5,867 nucleotides of DNA from Chloroflexota bacterium (GTDB lineage: Bacteria; Chloroflexota; Anaerolineae; Aggregatilineales; Phototrophicaceae), in assembly GCA_023392115.1 (NCBI GenBank), contig JAEVZT010000272.1, positions 1-5,867 on the forward strand, in the 5' to 3' direction. The notes under the pieces were generated by a model that searched no databases, had not been told where the DNA came from, and worked only from the letters and a program-made list of their open reading frames with translations. Position 1 is the first letter of the stretch. Every line of letters begins with the position of its first letter. This document shows positions 1 through 5,818 of this stretch, piece after piece. A program made the position numbers and the translations under genes.

Positions 1-509
1 CCTTCACCATCCTGTCCGCCGGTTCCGCCTCGACCGAGCAGAGCGAAGAATCGATTTACGCCGGGCTGAGCAACGTCCAGTCTTCGATGTCGACCAAGGG
101 GGCAGTTACCGCTCTCGGCACCTGCAGCGGCACTCCAGCGACTTGTACAGCGGTTAAATCAGTGGTCTTCACTGTGTCCCTCGCATCAGGTGGTAATCCA
201 GTGAATATTGCCGATACGACCAGTGACAACGTCATCGTCATCGATTATCGCGACAGCACACAGGCTGGCAGTAACTTGGATTGGAAAGCGACTCCGATCG
301 TTGGCGATAGCGACGGGCTGCTCGAAGCCAATGAGCAGTATCAGATCGAAGTCACCTTGGGCAAATCGGGTGGCGCGGATATCACCGGCTGGACAGCCTT
401 AGCCACAAACACGGAATTCACACTTGAGGTGAAGCCGCCGACCGGTGCAGTCCTCAGCATCAACGGCACGACGCCCTACGTTCTCGAACCCGTGATGGAG
501 CTGCGCTGA
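1..509 (+). CDS. arlB: Archaellin (archaellum filament protein), 5' partial
   Basis: This is the filament subunit, exported as a class III (type IV pilin-like) pre-protein and polymerised outside the cell. The reading frame is open from base 3 to the TGA at 507-509, giving 168 visible residues; the signal peptide and most of the hydrophobic N-terminal helix lie upstream of the window. Visible residues 1-28 (FTILSAGSASTEQ... to ...SNVQSS) match the end of the archaellin N-terminal helix, where archaeal proteins read roughly 'vLI.TAG.LQ..A..T...T...VS'. The C-terminus also fits: a FTLEVKPPTGA strand followed by LSINGTTPYVLEPVMELR resembles the archaellin ending '(F)tl.i.P..Ga.l.i.rt.P..l'. The middle is a beta-rich outer domain with two cysteines (TGC 123-125, TGT 144-146). 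One N-x-S/T sequon (NGT) lies near the end. An internal ATG at 87 is not the real start. Adding about 20 missing residues gives a rather short mature archaellin. The identity rests on both ends and on the operon. Confidence 0.86.
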   Translation, partial: FTILSAGSASTEQSEESIYAGLSNVQSSMSTKGAVTALGTCSGTPATCTAVKSVVFTVSLASGGNPVNIADTTSDNVIVIDYRDSTQAGSNLDWKATPIVGDSDGLLEANEQYQIEVTLGKSGGADITGWTALATNTEFTLEVKPPTGAVLSINGTTPYVLEPVMELR

Positions 510-526
510 GACGCAGAACGCACAAT

Positions 527-564
527 CGGCGCGGGCTTCTCTAAACACGGGGAAGCCCACGCCG
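527..564 (+). terminator. Long hairpin after arlB, possible attenuator or mRNA stabiliser
   Basis: Bases 527-542 pair with 549-564 around a six-base loop (AAACAC, 543-548). There are 16 positions in the stem, with one C/A mismatch (532/559) and two G-U pairs. The core is GGGCTTC (533-539) against GAAGCCC (552-558). It begins 17 bases after the arlB stop. No T-run follows, so it is not a classical intrinsic terminator. Partial termination, a 3'-end processing block, or protection of the arlB transcript are all possible. Confidence 0.5.
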
Positions 565-595
565 CAGGCGCGCGGGCGAAAACGTCCGACGCGCG

Positions 596-633
596 ACCGG
601 GGTGAAGGGTTCTGCGCGAATGTTCACCCCGGT
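596..633 (+). terminator. Second perfect hairpin in the spacer, possible attenuator
   Basis: ACCGGGGTGAA (596-606) is a perfect inverted repeat of TTCACCCCGGT (623-633), giving an 11-bp stem with a 16-base loop. The following bases (TCTGTATCAAG) contain no U-tract. It could instead be an operator palindrome in DNA, but the wide loop-side spacing favours an RNA structure. Confidence 0.45.
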
Positions 634-672
634 TCTGTATCAAGACGAAACGTGCTTTAGCTGCAGCACCTC

Positions 673-756
673 ATGATGACCAAGACGCCACTTGAAACGG
701 CAAGCCGGAACAGTATCGCGGCGCGGGCGTCAACGCTGAAGGAAACGGTGGAATGA
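673..756 (+). CDS. Possible 27-residue upstream ORF, overlapping the arlC/D/E start
   Basis: ATG at 673 opens a frame of 27 codons beginning MMTKTPLETASRN and ending at the TGA of 754-756. That TGA overlaps the ATG (753-755) of the next gene in an ATGA arrangement typical of translational coupling. The peptide is hydrophilic, has no membrane segment and resembles nothing I recognise. No clear Shine-Dalgarno site precedes either of the two adjacent ATGs, so the frame may be open by chance. If translated, it would most likely act as a leader that couples ribosomes to the downstream gene. Confidence 0.2.
   Translation: MMTKTPLETASRNSIAARASTLKETVE
738..743 (+). promoter_or_regulatory. Ribosome binding site of the arlC/D/E-like gene
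   Basis: GAAGGA lies nine bases before ATG 753. It supports that start over any upstream one. Confidence 0.55.
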
Positions 757-1670
757 ACCTCGAACAGCGCGTGCAGGCGCTCGAACAGGAAGTGCAAATC
801 CTCAAGAACCAGATACAGGCGACCTTGCTAGACATTCAGGCAAGCCTGCTGACGAACGCTCACCCGAACCTGCGCGCCGCTGAACTCCCGGTACCGATCC
901 CCGCCGCCGAGCCGAAAGGATCCGAACCGCCGCCGCCAGCGCCCGAACGACAGCCCGGCGTCCGCAAGATCTCGCTGCGCGACATCGAAGCGCAGCCAGT
1001 CGAGGACGAAGAGTCGGTCGTCGAAGCGCCGCAGGTCACACCGTTCCCGCCGATCAAGATGCCGCCGTCGGTCGCGCAGCCACCGGTACGCGAAGCCGAA
1101 GCGCCGCCGGCTGCGATGCCGTCGCGCGCCACCGCGGCGTTGAACGAGGCGCTCTCCGCCGCCGACTGGGCGACGCTGACGAAGCTCGAAGACTGGACGC
1201 GTCAGCACGTCGCAGAAATCGGCGCGGCGCGGACGCGGACGCTGATTGAGCAGTACGCGCGCAAGCGCAAGCTCGCGCCCGACGTGACCGACGCGCTGCT
1301 CTACTTCATTTCGGCGTTTGAAACCACACATGGCGACGCCGAAGTCGAAGTTCCCGTGCCGTCGAACCAACCGAGTTCCTTCCTGCAGCAGTTCCTCGAA
1401 GGCGTGCAGCAGCGGCAGGACGAACTCGACCCGCGCATCTTCCTCGACGTCGGCGACCCCGACAACGACGCGCCCAACCCGTTCCTCGTTCACGATGCCG
1501 CGTTCGCGCCGGAATGGCACGGCGCAACCAGCGCGCCGCACGCTTACGGGGCGAAAGTGACTCCCGTCGACTTCCAGAACGGGGCGGGCGCATCGCGGCG
1601 TGGGAAGTCGAAGCAGCAGTTGATCGTCAGACTGATTAACGGGCTGCAAAACTTGGAGATGGAAGGCTAG
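753..1670 (+). CDS. arlCDE: ArlC/D/E-like archaellum collar protein
   Basis: This 305-residue soluble protein probably forms the cytoplasmic collar of the archaellum motor, which in Euryarchaeota is made of ArlC, ArlD and ArlE and receives chemotaxis signals. Residues 1-35 form a heptad-like coiled coil (LEQRVQALEQEVQILKNQI). Residues about 43-128 are a Pro/Ala/Glu-rich, probably disordered linker. Residues about 127-190 resemble the archaeal FlaD/E domain: a Leu-Glu-Asp-Trp-Thr helix (145-149), HVAEIGAARTRTLIEQY (152-168), then KLAPDVTDALLYFI (173-186), matching the family pattern 'LeeWv..vG...l..lL.yY...gWIs..v...L'. A second acidic, Pro-containing linker precedes a conserved-looking basic/amphipathic tail (SKQQLIVRLINGLQNLE, 286-302). 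There is no membrane segment, so it is not ArlX, although it occupies the slot of arlX in crenarchaeal operons. The fused composition is inferred; the DE-domain match is by eye and weak in detail. Confidence 0.68.
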   Translation: MNLEQRVQALEQEVQILKNQIQATLLDIQASLLTNAHPNLRAAELPVPIPAAEPKGSEPPPPAPERQPGVRKISLRDIEAQPVEDEESVVEAPQVTPFPPIKMPPSVAQPPVREAEAPPAAMPSRATAALNEALSAADWATLTKLEDWTRQHVAEIGAARTRTLIEQYARKRKLAPDVTDALLYFISAFETTHGDAEVEVPVPSNQPSSFLQQFLEGVQQRQDELDPRIFLDVGDPDNDAPNPFLVHDAAFAPEWHGATSAPHAYGAKVTPVDFQNGAGASRRGKSKQQLIVRLINGLQNLEMEG

Positions 1671-1679
1671 TCGGGCACT

Positions 1680-2186
1680 ATGGACAAGACGATCACGACA
1701 GCCCTGCTTATCGTCATCAGCATCATCATGGCGATCATGCTTTTCAACATCGCTTACCCGGCGGTCATTCAGGGCGGGCAGGCGATCACGAGCATGGCGG
1801 CGCGGGCTGAAGACCAGATGCGCAGCCAGATCAGCATCATCCACGCGGCGGGCGAACTTGACGCCGACCAGAATTGGACGGACTCGAACGGCAGCGCGAC
1901 GTTCGACGTTTTCGCGTGGGTCAAGAACCTCGGCACGACCCGTATCCTCGGGCTTGAACGGATCGACGTGTTTTTTGGTCCCGAAGGCAATTTCACGCGC
2001 ATCCCCTACGGCAGCGACTCCGGCTCGCCGTACTGGACGTACCAGATTGAGAACGACACGCAGATGACGCCGTCGGCAACCGTTCGCCTGACGATTACCT
2101 ACGGGTCACCGCTGCCTGCGGGACGCTACTTCCTGCGCGTCACCCTGCCGAACGGCGTTACCGACGATACGGTGCTGGGTCTGTAA
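1680..2186 (+). CDS. arlG: Archaellum stator-type protein, ArlG-like
   Basis: This 168-residue protein has one N-terminal membrane helix (about 6-26, ALLIVISIIMAIMLFNIAY) with no basic class III cleavage site. A short amphipathic stretch (30-52) follows, then a beta-sandwich domain outside the membrane. That is the layout of ArlF and ArlG, which resemble archaellin and anchor the rotating filament in the envelope. The line FDVFAWVKNLGTTRILGLERIDVFF (75-99; key VKN-G and the following D) fits the ArlG strand 'l.vyvKN.Gs..i....vdVf'. The ending LPAGRYFLRVTLPNG (145-159) fits the ArlG C-terminus 'l..G.y.vrv...ng'. I therefore prefer ArlG over ArlF. ATG 1680 lies nine bases after the previous stop; the nearest purine run, GGAAGG at 1661-1666, is 13 bases away, so initiation may depend on coupling. 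Confidence 0.7.
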   Translation: MDKTITTALLIVISIIMAIMLFNIAYPAVIQGGQAITSMAARAEDQMRSQISIIHAAGELDADQNWTDSNGSATFDVFAWVKNLGTTRILGLERIDVFFGPEGNFTRIPYGSDSGSPYWTYQIENDTQMTPSATVRLTITYGSPLPAGRYFLRVTLPNGVTDDTVLGL

Positions 2187-2188
2187 CG

Positions 2189-3349
2189 ATGGAAACCGTC
2201 CTCGCCGCCGTCTTCGTCATCTTCCTCGTGCTGTTTTCCGCCTTCAGCCTGTCGGATGCTATCATTTCAGGTCAGGAAACGCTGCAAGCCGCGTGGACAG
2301 CCATGGAAGCGCGGGTCGCCAATCAAGCAGGCACGCGCCTGCGGATCGCCGACGCGCACACGACCGATTTCGGCGCGACGCTGCGGATTTCGCTCGTCAA
2401 CGAGGGCGAAACTGCGCTCTCGGCGTTTGAAGCGTGGGACGTGATTGCCGAGCATGAGGATGCGCTCGCGCACCATATCGGCTGGATACCGTTTGCCAAG
2501 CTGTCGATGCCCGCCTCTTGGTCGGCTGAAGGAATCTATATGGAGGCGGGTTCGCAAGAGCGAGCGCCGGTCGCGGAAGCGTTTAACCGGGGCATCCTCG
2601 ATCCGGGCGAAACCCTGATCTTGAGGGCGCGGCTTGTGACGAATGTCGAGCCGGGAACGCCGGTTCTCACCCGCATCACGACCGACAACGGGGCGGGGGC
2701 GACCGCCATGTTCTTCGGCAATTTTCCGCCCATCCTCGAAATGAACAGCGGCATGACGTTTGCGACCGGCGCGGAGGTGACGATTACCGAAGCGGAACTT
2801 CACGCGACCGATCAAGACGAAGCAGATGAACTCGTATACACGATTGAAACGCCGCCCGAACACGGGACGTTAAGCTTTGATACGACTTTCACGCCTGCGG
2901 ACATCGCCGAGGGGCGGCTGACCTACGTCCACGACGGCACGCCGGGCGCGGACAGCTTTACTTTCACCGTCAGCGATGGCAAAGACACCATCGGCGCGTA
3001 CACGTTCACGCTGACCGCCAGCGTCCCGCCGACCGTCGTCGCCAACGGCGGCTTGACGCTCGCGGCAGGTGAAACCGCGGCGATCTCAGCCGGCGCGCTC
3101 GCCAGCAGCGATCCCGACGATCCAGCCGAGCAACTGATCTACACGGTCGTTATCCCGCCGACACAGGGAACGCTGAGTCACGCGACGTTCACGCAGGCGG
3201 ACGTCGACAGCGGCAGTGTGACGTACACGCACATCGGCACTGGAAGCGATCAGTTCCAGTTCACCGTGTCGGACGGCGAAACGACGCTGCTGCCAATGAC
3301 CTTCACCCTCACCGTGATCGCACCGGAACCGGAAGGCGGAGACTCCTAA
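2189..3349 (+). CDS. arlF: ArlF-like stator protein fused to two CSPG/cadherin-3-like repeats
   Basis: This 386-residue protein begins with a membrane helix (about 3-21, TVLAAVFVIFLVLFSAFSL) and an amphipathic helix (28-50). An ArlF-type beta domain follows (about 50-175), with TRLRIADAHTT and LRISLVNEGETALSAFEAW matching the ArlF pattern 'T.i.I.n......l.v.v.N.Gst.L'. Archaeal ArlF proteins are usually only about 150-200 residues. Here two tandem repeats of about 98 residues are added (180-279 and 280-378). Both have the signature of CSPG/cadherin-3-like repeats: 'PP....n.Gl...G....i....L...D.D....L.YT...PP..GTLS....FT.AD...G...Y.H.G....D.F.FTVSDG'. In archaea ArlF binds the S-layer and acts as stator anchor; the extra repeats probably reach into or bind the cell surface. 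The tail is EPEGGDS. It starts two bases after the arlG stop, and its TAA overlaps the arlH ATG by one base. The ArlF assignment rests on the N-terminal domain and on its position. Confidence 0.72.
   Translation: METVLAAVFVIFLVLFSAFSLSDAIISGQETLQAAWTAMEARVANQAGTRLRIADAHTTDFGATLRISLVNEGETALSAFEAWDVIAEHEDALAHHIGWIPFAKLSMPASWSAEGIYMEAGSQERAPVAEAFNRGILDPGETLILRARLVTNVEPGTPVLTRITTDNGAGATAMFFGNFPPILEMNSGMTFATGAEVTITEAELHATDQDEADELVYTIETPPEHGTLSFDTTFTPADIAEGRLTYVHDGTPGADSFTFTVSDGKDTIGAYTFTLTASVPPTVVANGGLTLAAGETAAISAGALASSDPDDPAEQLIYTVVIPPTQGTLSHATFTQADVDSGSVTYTHIGTGSDQFQFTVSDGETTLLPMTFTLTVIAPEPEGGDS
2726..3322 (+). repeat. Tandem coding repeat: two CSPG/cadherin-3-like domains
   Basis: The two units cover about 2726-3025 and 3026-3322. 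They share GTLS, FT(P/Q)AD, TYVHDG/TYTHIG and FTVSDG at matching places, but the DNA has diverged clearly, so this is an old duplication and not a recent tandem copy. Confidence 0.75.
3335..3340 (+). promoter_or_regulatory. Ribosome binding site of arlH
   Basis: GGCGGA lies within GGAAGGCGGAG at the end of arlF, eight bases before ATG 3349. Together with the TAATG stop/start overlap it supports translational coupling of arlF and arlH. Confidence 0.5.
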
Positions 3350-4110
3350 TGACTCAATCTGTCGCCGACGCCGCGAAATCGACTGGAACTGACGCGCCGG
3401 AAGCTGCCGGAAGCGCGCGCGCTGTCGTGTCGTCGGGTAACCCTGAGCTGGATTCGAAGCTCGGCGGTGGACTGCCGGTCGGCTCGCTGCTGCTGATCGA
3501 GGGCAGCTCCGGAGCGGGGAAGTCGGTGCTGGCACAGCAGATCACATGGGGCGCGCTCCAGTCAGGGCTGCGAGCGACATTCTTCACGAGCGAAAACACG
3601 GTAAAGAGCCTGCTGACGCAGATGGAGAGCATCGACCTAGACGTGCTTGATTATCTGCTCCTCAGCCGCCTGCGCGTCTACCCAATGGAGCTGGCGCGGT
3701 TGGGCGAAGCTGCGCCGGTGGCGCTCCTCACTGCGATGCGCCAGTACGTCGAGAGCGCCAAGCCCGATTTGATTGCGATCGACTCGTTCACGGCAGCCAT
3801 TGCTCATGCGCGTTCAGACGCGGCAATCCTTCAATTCTTTGAAGCCTGCAAGCGGCTTTGCGCCGAAGGCATGACGCTGCTGATCACGCTGCACGCCAAT
3901 TCCGTCAATCCCGACCTGATAAGCCCCCTGCGATCGATGTGCGACGCGCATGTGATCGTGCGCTCGGAGAAGGACGGGCAGCGGCTGATCAAGACGCTGG
4001 AAGTCGTCAAGATTCGCGGCGCGGGCAGCGTTACCGGCGCGGTCGTCGGCTTTGAGGTCGAACCGGGCTGGGGGATGCGCGTCATCCCGATCAGCAAGGC
4101 GCGCGGCTAG
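3349..4110 (+). CDS. arlH: Archaellum KaiC-like regulatory ATPase ArlH
   Basis: ArlH is a RecA/KaiC-fold ATP-binding protein that docks on ArlI and is thought to switch the motor between assembly and rotation. The 253-residue protein has an Ala/Ser-rich N-terminal extension (1-27), then SSGNPELDSKLGGGLPVGSL (28-47), the usual KaiC/ArlH entry. Walker A is GSSGAGKS (52-59, Lys58, Ser59). TSEN (80-83) holds the acidic residue at the position of the KaiC-family catalytic glutamate. Walker B is LIAIDS (141-146, Asp145). The C-terminal stretch VVKIRGAG (219-226) and FEVEPGWGMRVIPISKA (235-251) is typical of ArlH and separates it from other KaiC paralogues. It has a single RecA domain and the usual ArlH length, and it is intact. 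It sits directly before arlI, as in archaeal operons. Confidence 0.92.
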   Translation: MTQSVADAAKSTGTDAPEAAGSARAVVSSGNPELDSKLGGGLPVGSLLLIEGSSGAGKSVLAQQITWGALQSGLRATFFTSENTVKSLLTQMESIDLDVLDYLLLSRLRVYPMELARLGEAAPVALLTAMRQYVESAKPDLIAIDSFTAAIAHARSDAAILQFFEACKRLCAEGMTLLITLHANSVNPDLISPLRSMCDAHVIVRSEKDGQRLIKTLEVVKIRGAGSVTGAVVGFEVEPGWGMRVIPISKARG

Positions 4111-4113
4111 GCA

Positions 4114-4119
4114 GAGAGG
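4114..4119 (+). promoter_or_regulatory. Ribosome binding site of arlI
   Basis: GAGAGG lies nine bases before ATG 4129, in the 18-base gap after arlH. It fixes the arlI start. Confidence 0.5.
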
Positions 4120-4128
4120 CAGTTATCG

Positions 4129-5817
4129 ATGGCGCAGTCAATTCTACCGTTCCCGTTCAAACCTGAAGAACTCACGCCGCGCGACAAACTGCTGGCGATG
4201 GTGTCGCCTGAGCTGCGCAAGGCGTGTGAACAGTCAACTTTCCTGACCGGCTATCTCCAACACGTACCCCTTGACGAGATCGGCGTGCCGGCGTTCTATG
4301 CCAAGCCGACGCGCAGCATGAGCCAGCTTCCGGTGCGCAATCTGATCTACCCGATCAAGGAAGGGCTGTTCGTCCACATCTACCCAGATGCCAACGGCGG
4401 GCGCGACAACTACATTTCGATTGAGCCGACCGTTGTGGTTCCGATCGACCACCTGATGCCTGAGCTTGAAGAACGGTTGGTGCTGTGGGCAGAGGAAATC
4501 GGGCGGCTTGAAGACAAAGAAGAGAAGAAGTCGCTGCTGTTGCAGTTGATCGACAATTTCTACACGACGACGCGCCCTGCCAATGGCAAGAGCAAGCCGG
4601 ATAAGGTGCTGATTTCGCCCGCCGAACTGGAAGCGGTGCAGTATCGCGTCCTGCGCGATAAGGTGGGCTTGGGCGTGCTTCAACCGCTCTTGCTTGACAA
4701 CTTCATCGAAGATATCAGCTGCAGCGGCGTCGGGCACATTTTCATCGAGCACAAAATCTTTCGCAGCCTTCAATCGTCGATTGCCTTCAACGACTTTGAC
4801 GACCTCGACGAGTTCGCCGTCTGGCTGGGCGAGTGGATCAAGAACCCTGTCACCGTGCGCAACCCGCTTGTCGACGCGGTGCTGCCCGATGGCTCGCGTA
4901 TCAACATCGTCTACGGGCGCGAAATTTCCAAGCGCGGCAGCAACTTCACCATCCGTAAGTTCAGCGGCACGCCAACCAGCGTTCTCGAATTGATCGAGTT
5001 CGGCAGCCTGAATTACATGATGGCGGCGTACCTGTCGCTGATGCTCGAGGAAGGCATGAATCTGTTCGTCGTCGGCGCGACCGCGTCCGGCAAGACGACG
5101 CTGCTCAACGCGATTAACACGTTCCTGCGCCCGGAAGCCAAGATCATCACGATTGAGGACACGCCCGAAGTCTACGTGCCGCACAAGAACTGGATTCAGG
5201 AAGTCACGCGACCGAGCAGCGCCGAGAAGAAAGGCGGCGACGTCGGCATGTTTGAACTGCTTCGCGCTGCCCTGCGCCAGCGCCCCGATCACATCATCGT
5301 CGGCGAAATCCGCGCCGTCGAAGCGGTTGTCGCGTTTCAGGCGATGCAGACCGGTCACGGCGTCATGTCAACGTTTCACGCCTCGTCGGTCGAAAAGCTG
5401 ATCCAGCGTTTGACCGGCGACCCGATCAATATCCCCAAGACGTACATCGACAACCTAAACCTCGTCGTCATTCAGGCGGCGGTGCGGCTGGCAGACGGAA
5501 AATCAGCTCGCCGCGTGCTGAGCGTCAACGAAATCATCGGCTATGACCCGGCGACCGAGAGCTTCTCGTTTCTCGAAGCGTTCCGCTGGAACCCGGCGAT
5601 CGACAAGTTCGAGTTTCCCGGCTACATGAACAGCTACCTGCTCGAACAGGTAATCGCCATCAAGCGCGGCATTCCCCCTCACCGGCGCAAGGAAGTCTAC
5701 GATCAGGTCAAGCGGCGGGCGCGCATCTTCGAGAAGCTGCACAAAGAAAAGGGAGTGACGGACTTTGACAAATTCTTCCAAGTCCTTTCCGAAGCACGCT
5801 ACCAGAAGCTCATCTAG
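4129..5817 (+). CDS. arlI: Archaellum assembly and rotation ATPase ArlI
   Basis: ArlI is the hexameric type II/IV secretion-family ATPase that powers both filament assembly and rotation, working on the membrane platform ArlJ. The 562-residue protein has an N-terminal domain (about 1-290) that includes RNLIYPIKEGLFVHIY (70-85), LLQPL-type helices and the stretch NFIEDISCSGVGHIFIEH (191-208), as in archaeal ArlI ('iEDisc.G...pvyv.H'). The C-terminal RecA domain has Walker A GATASGKTT (316-324, Lys322), an Asp box IITIEDTPEVYVPH (339-352, Glu343/Asp344), Walker B HIIVGEIR (388-395, Glu393), and a His box TGHGVMSTFHA (408-418, His410, His417). RLTGDPINIPKTYIDNLN (427-444) is typical of the ArlI/archaeal GspE-like branch. 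Length and motifs are complete, so the enzyme should be active. A PilB or TadA/CpaF role is less likely because of the ArlH neighbour and the archaeal-type motifs. Confidence 0.94.
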   Translation: MAQSILPFPFKPEELTPRDKLLAMVSPELRKACEQSTFLTGYLQHVPLDEIGVPAFYAKPTRSMSQLPVRNLIYPIKEGLFVHIYPDANGGRDNYISIEPTVVVPIDHLMPELEERLVLWAEEIGRLEDKEEKKSLLLQLIDNFYTTTRPANGKSKPDKVLISPAELEAVQYRVLRDKVGLGVLQPLLLDNFIEDISCSGVGHIFIEHKIFRSLQSSIAFNDFDDLDEFAVWLGEWIKNPVTVRNPLVDAVLPDGSRINIVYGREISKRGSNFTIRKFSGTPTSVLELIEFGSLNYMMAAYLSLMLEEGMNLFVVGATASGKTTLLNAINTFLRPEAKIITIEDTPEVYVPHKNWIQEVTRPSSAEKKGGDVGMFELLRAALRQRPDHIIVGEIRAVEAVVAFQAMQTGHGVMSTFHASSVEKLIQRLTGDPINIPKTYIDNLNLVVIQAAVRLADGKSARRVLSVNEIIGYDPATESFSFLEAFRWNPAIDKFEFPGYMNSYLLEQVIAIKRGIPPHRRKEVYDQVKRRARIFEKLHKEKGVTDFDKFFQVLSEARYQKLI

Positions 5818-5818
5818 C

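Larger units (their letters stand above)
510..752. other. Structured spacer between archaellin and motor genes
   Basis: This is the only sizeable gap in the operon, 243-244 bases. It holds two strong inverted repeats (527-564 and 596-633), a weaker one between them (arms CGCGCG at 569-574 and 590-595, with some pairing inside), a small possible stem (GTGCT 652-656 with AGCAC 665-669), and a 27-residue open frame at 673-756. I see no convincing bacterial -35/-10 pair or archaeal TATA/BRE element. No U-rich tract follows either strong hairpin. The position directly after the most highly needed product suggests control of downstream transcript level or mRNA stability. Confidence 0.6.

Noticed and set aside
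87..89. ATG 87 as the start of the first gene
   Set aside because: The frame stays open upstream to the window edge and encodes the end of the archaellin N-terminal helix, so the gene begins before the window.
510..752. Promoter in the spacer for the motor genes
   Set aside because: I found no pair of -35/-10-like hexamers with good spacing and no TATA-like archaeal box. A weak or alternative-sigma promoter cannot be excluded.
828..1844. Long open frame on the minus strand (338 codons)
   Set aside because: It lies antisense to the collar gene and the arlG start. Its product is extremely rich in Arg and Asp with no domain, as expected from the reverse of GC-rich, Pro/Ala/Glu-rich coding DNA.
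3349..4110. Circadian KaiC or RadA-like recombinase as an alternative identity
   Set aside because: It has a single RecA domain, no tandem KaiC domain and no DNA-binding region, and it has the ArlH-type C-terminus right before arlI.
4234..5358. Long open frame on the minus strand (374 codons)
   Set aside because: It lies entirely within arlI, whose motifs are certain. The product is low in hydrophobic order and rich in His/Arg/Asp/Val, a typical shadow of high-GC coding sequence.
4129..5817. Type IV pilus (PilB) or Tad (CpaF/TadA) ATPase as an alternative identity
   Set aside because: The adjacent ArlH, the archaellin and stator genes, and the archaeal ArlI-type stretch at residues 427-444 favour ArlI. 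No pilin, PilC, PilM-like or Tad genes are seen.
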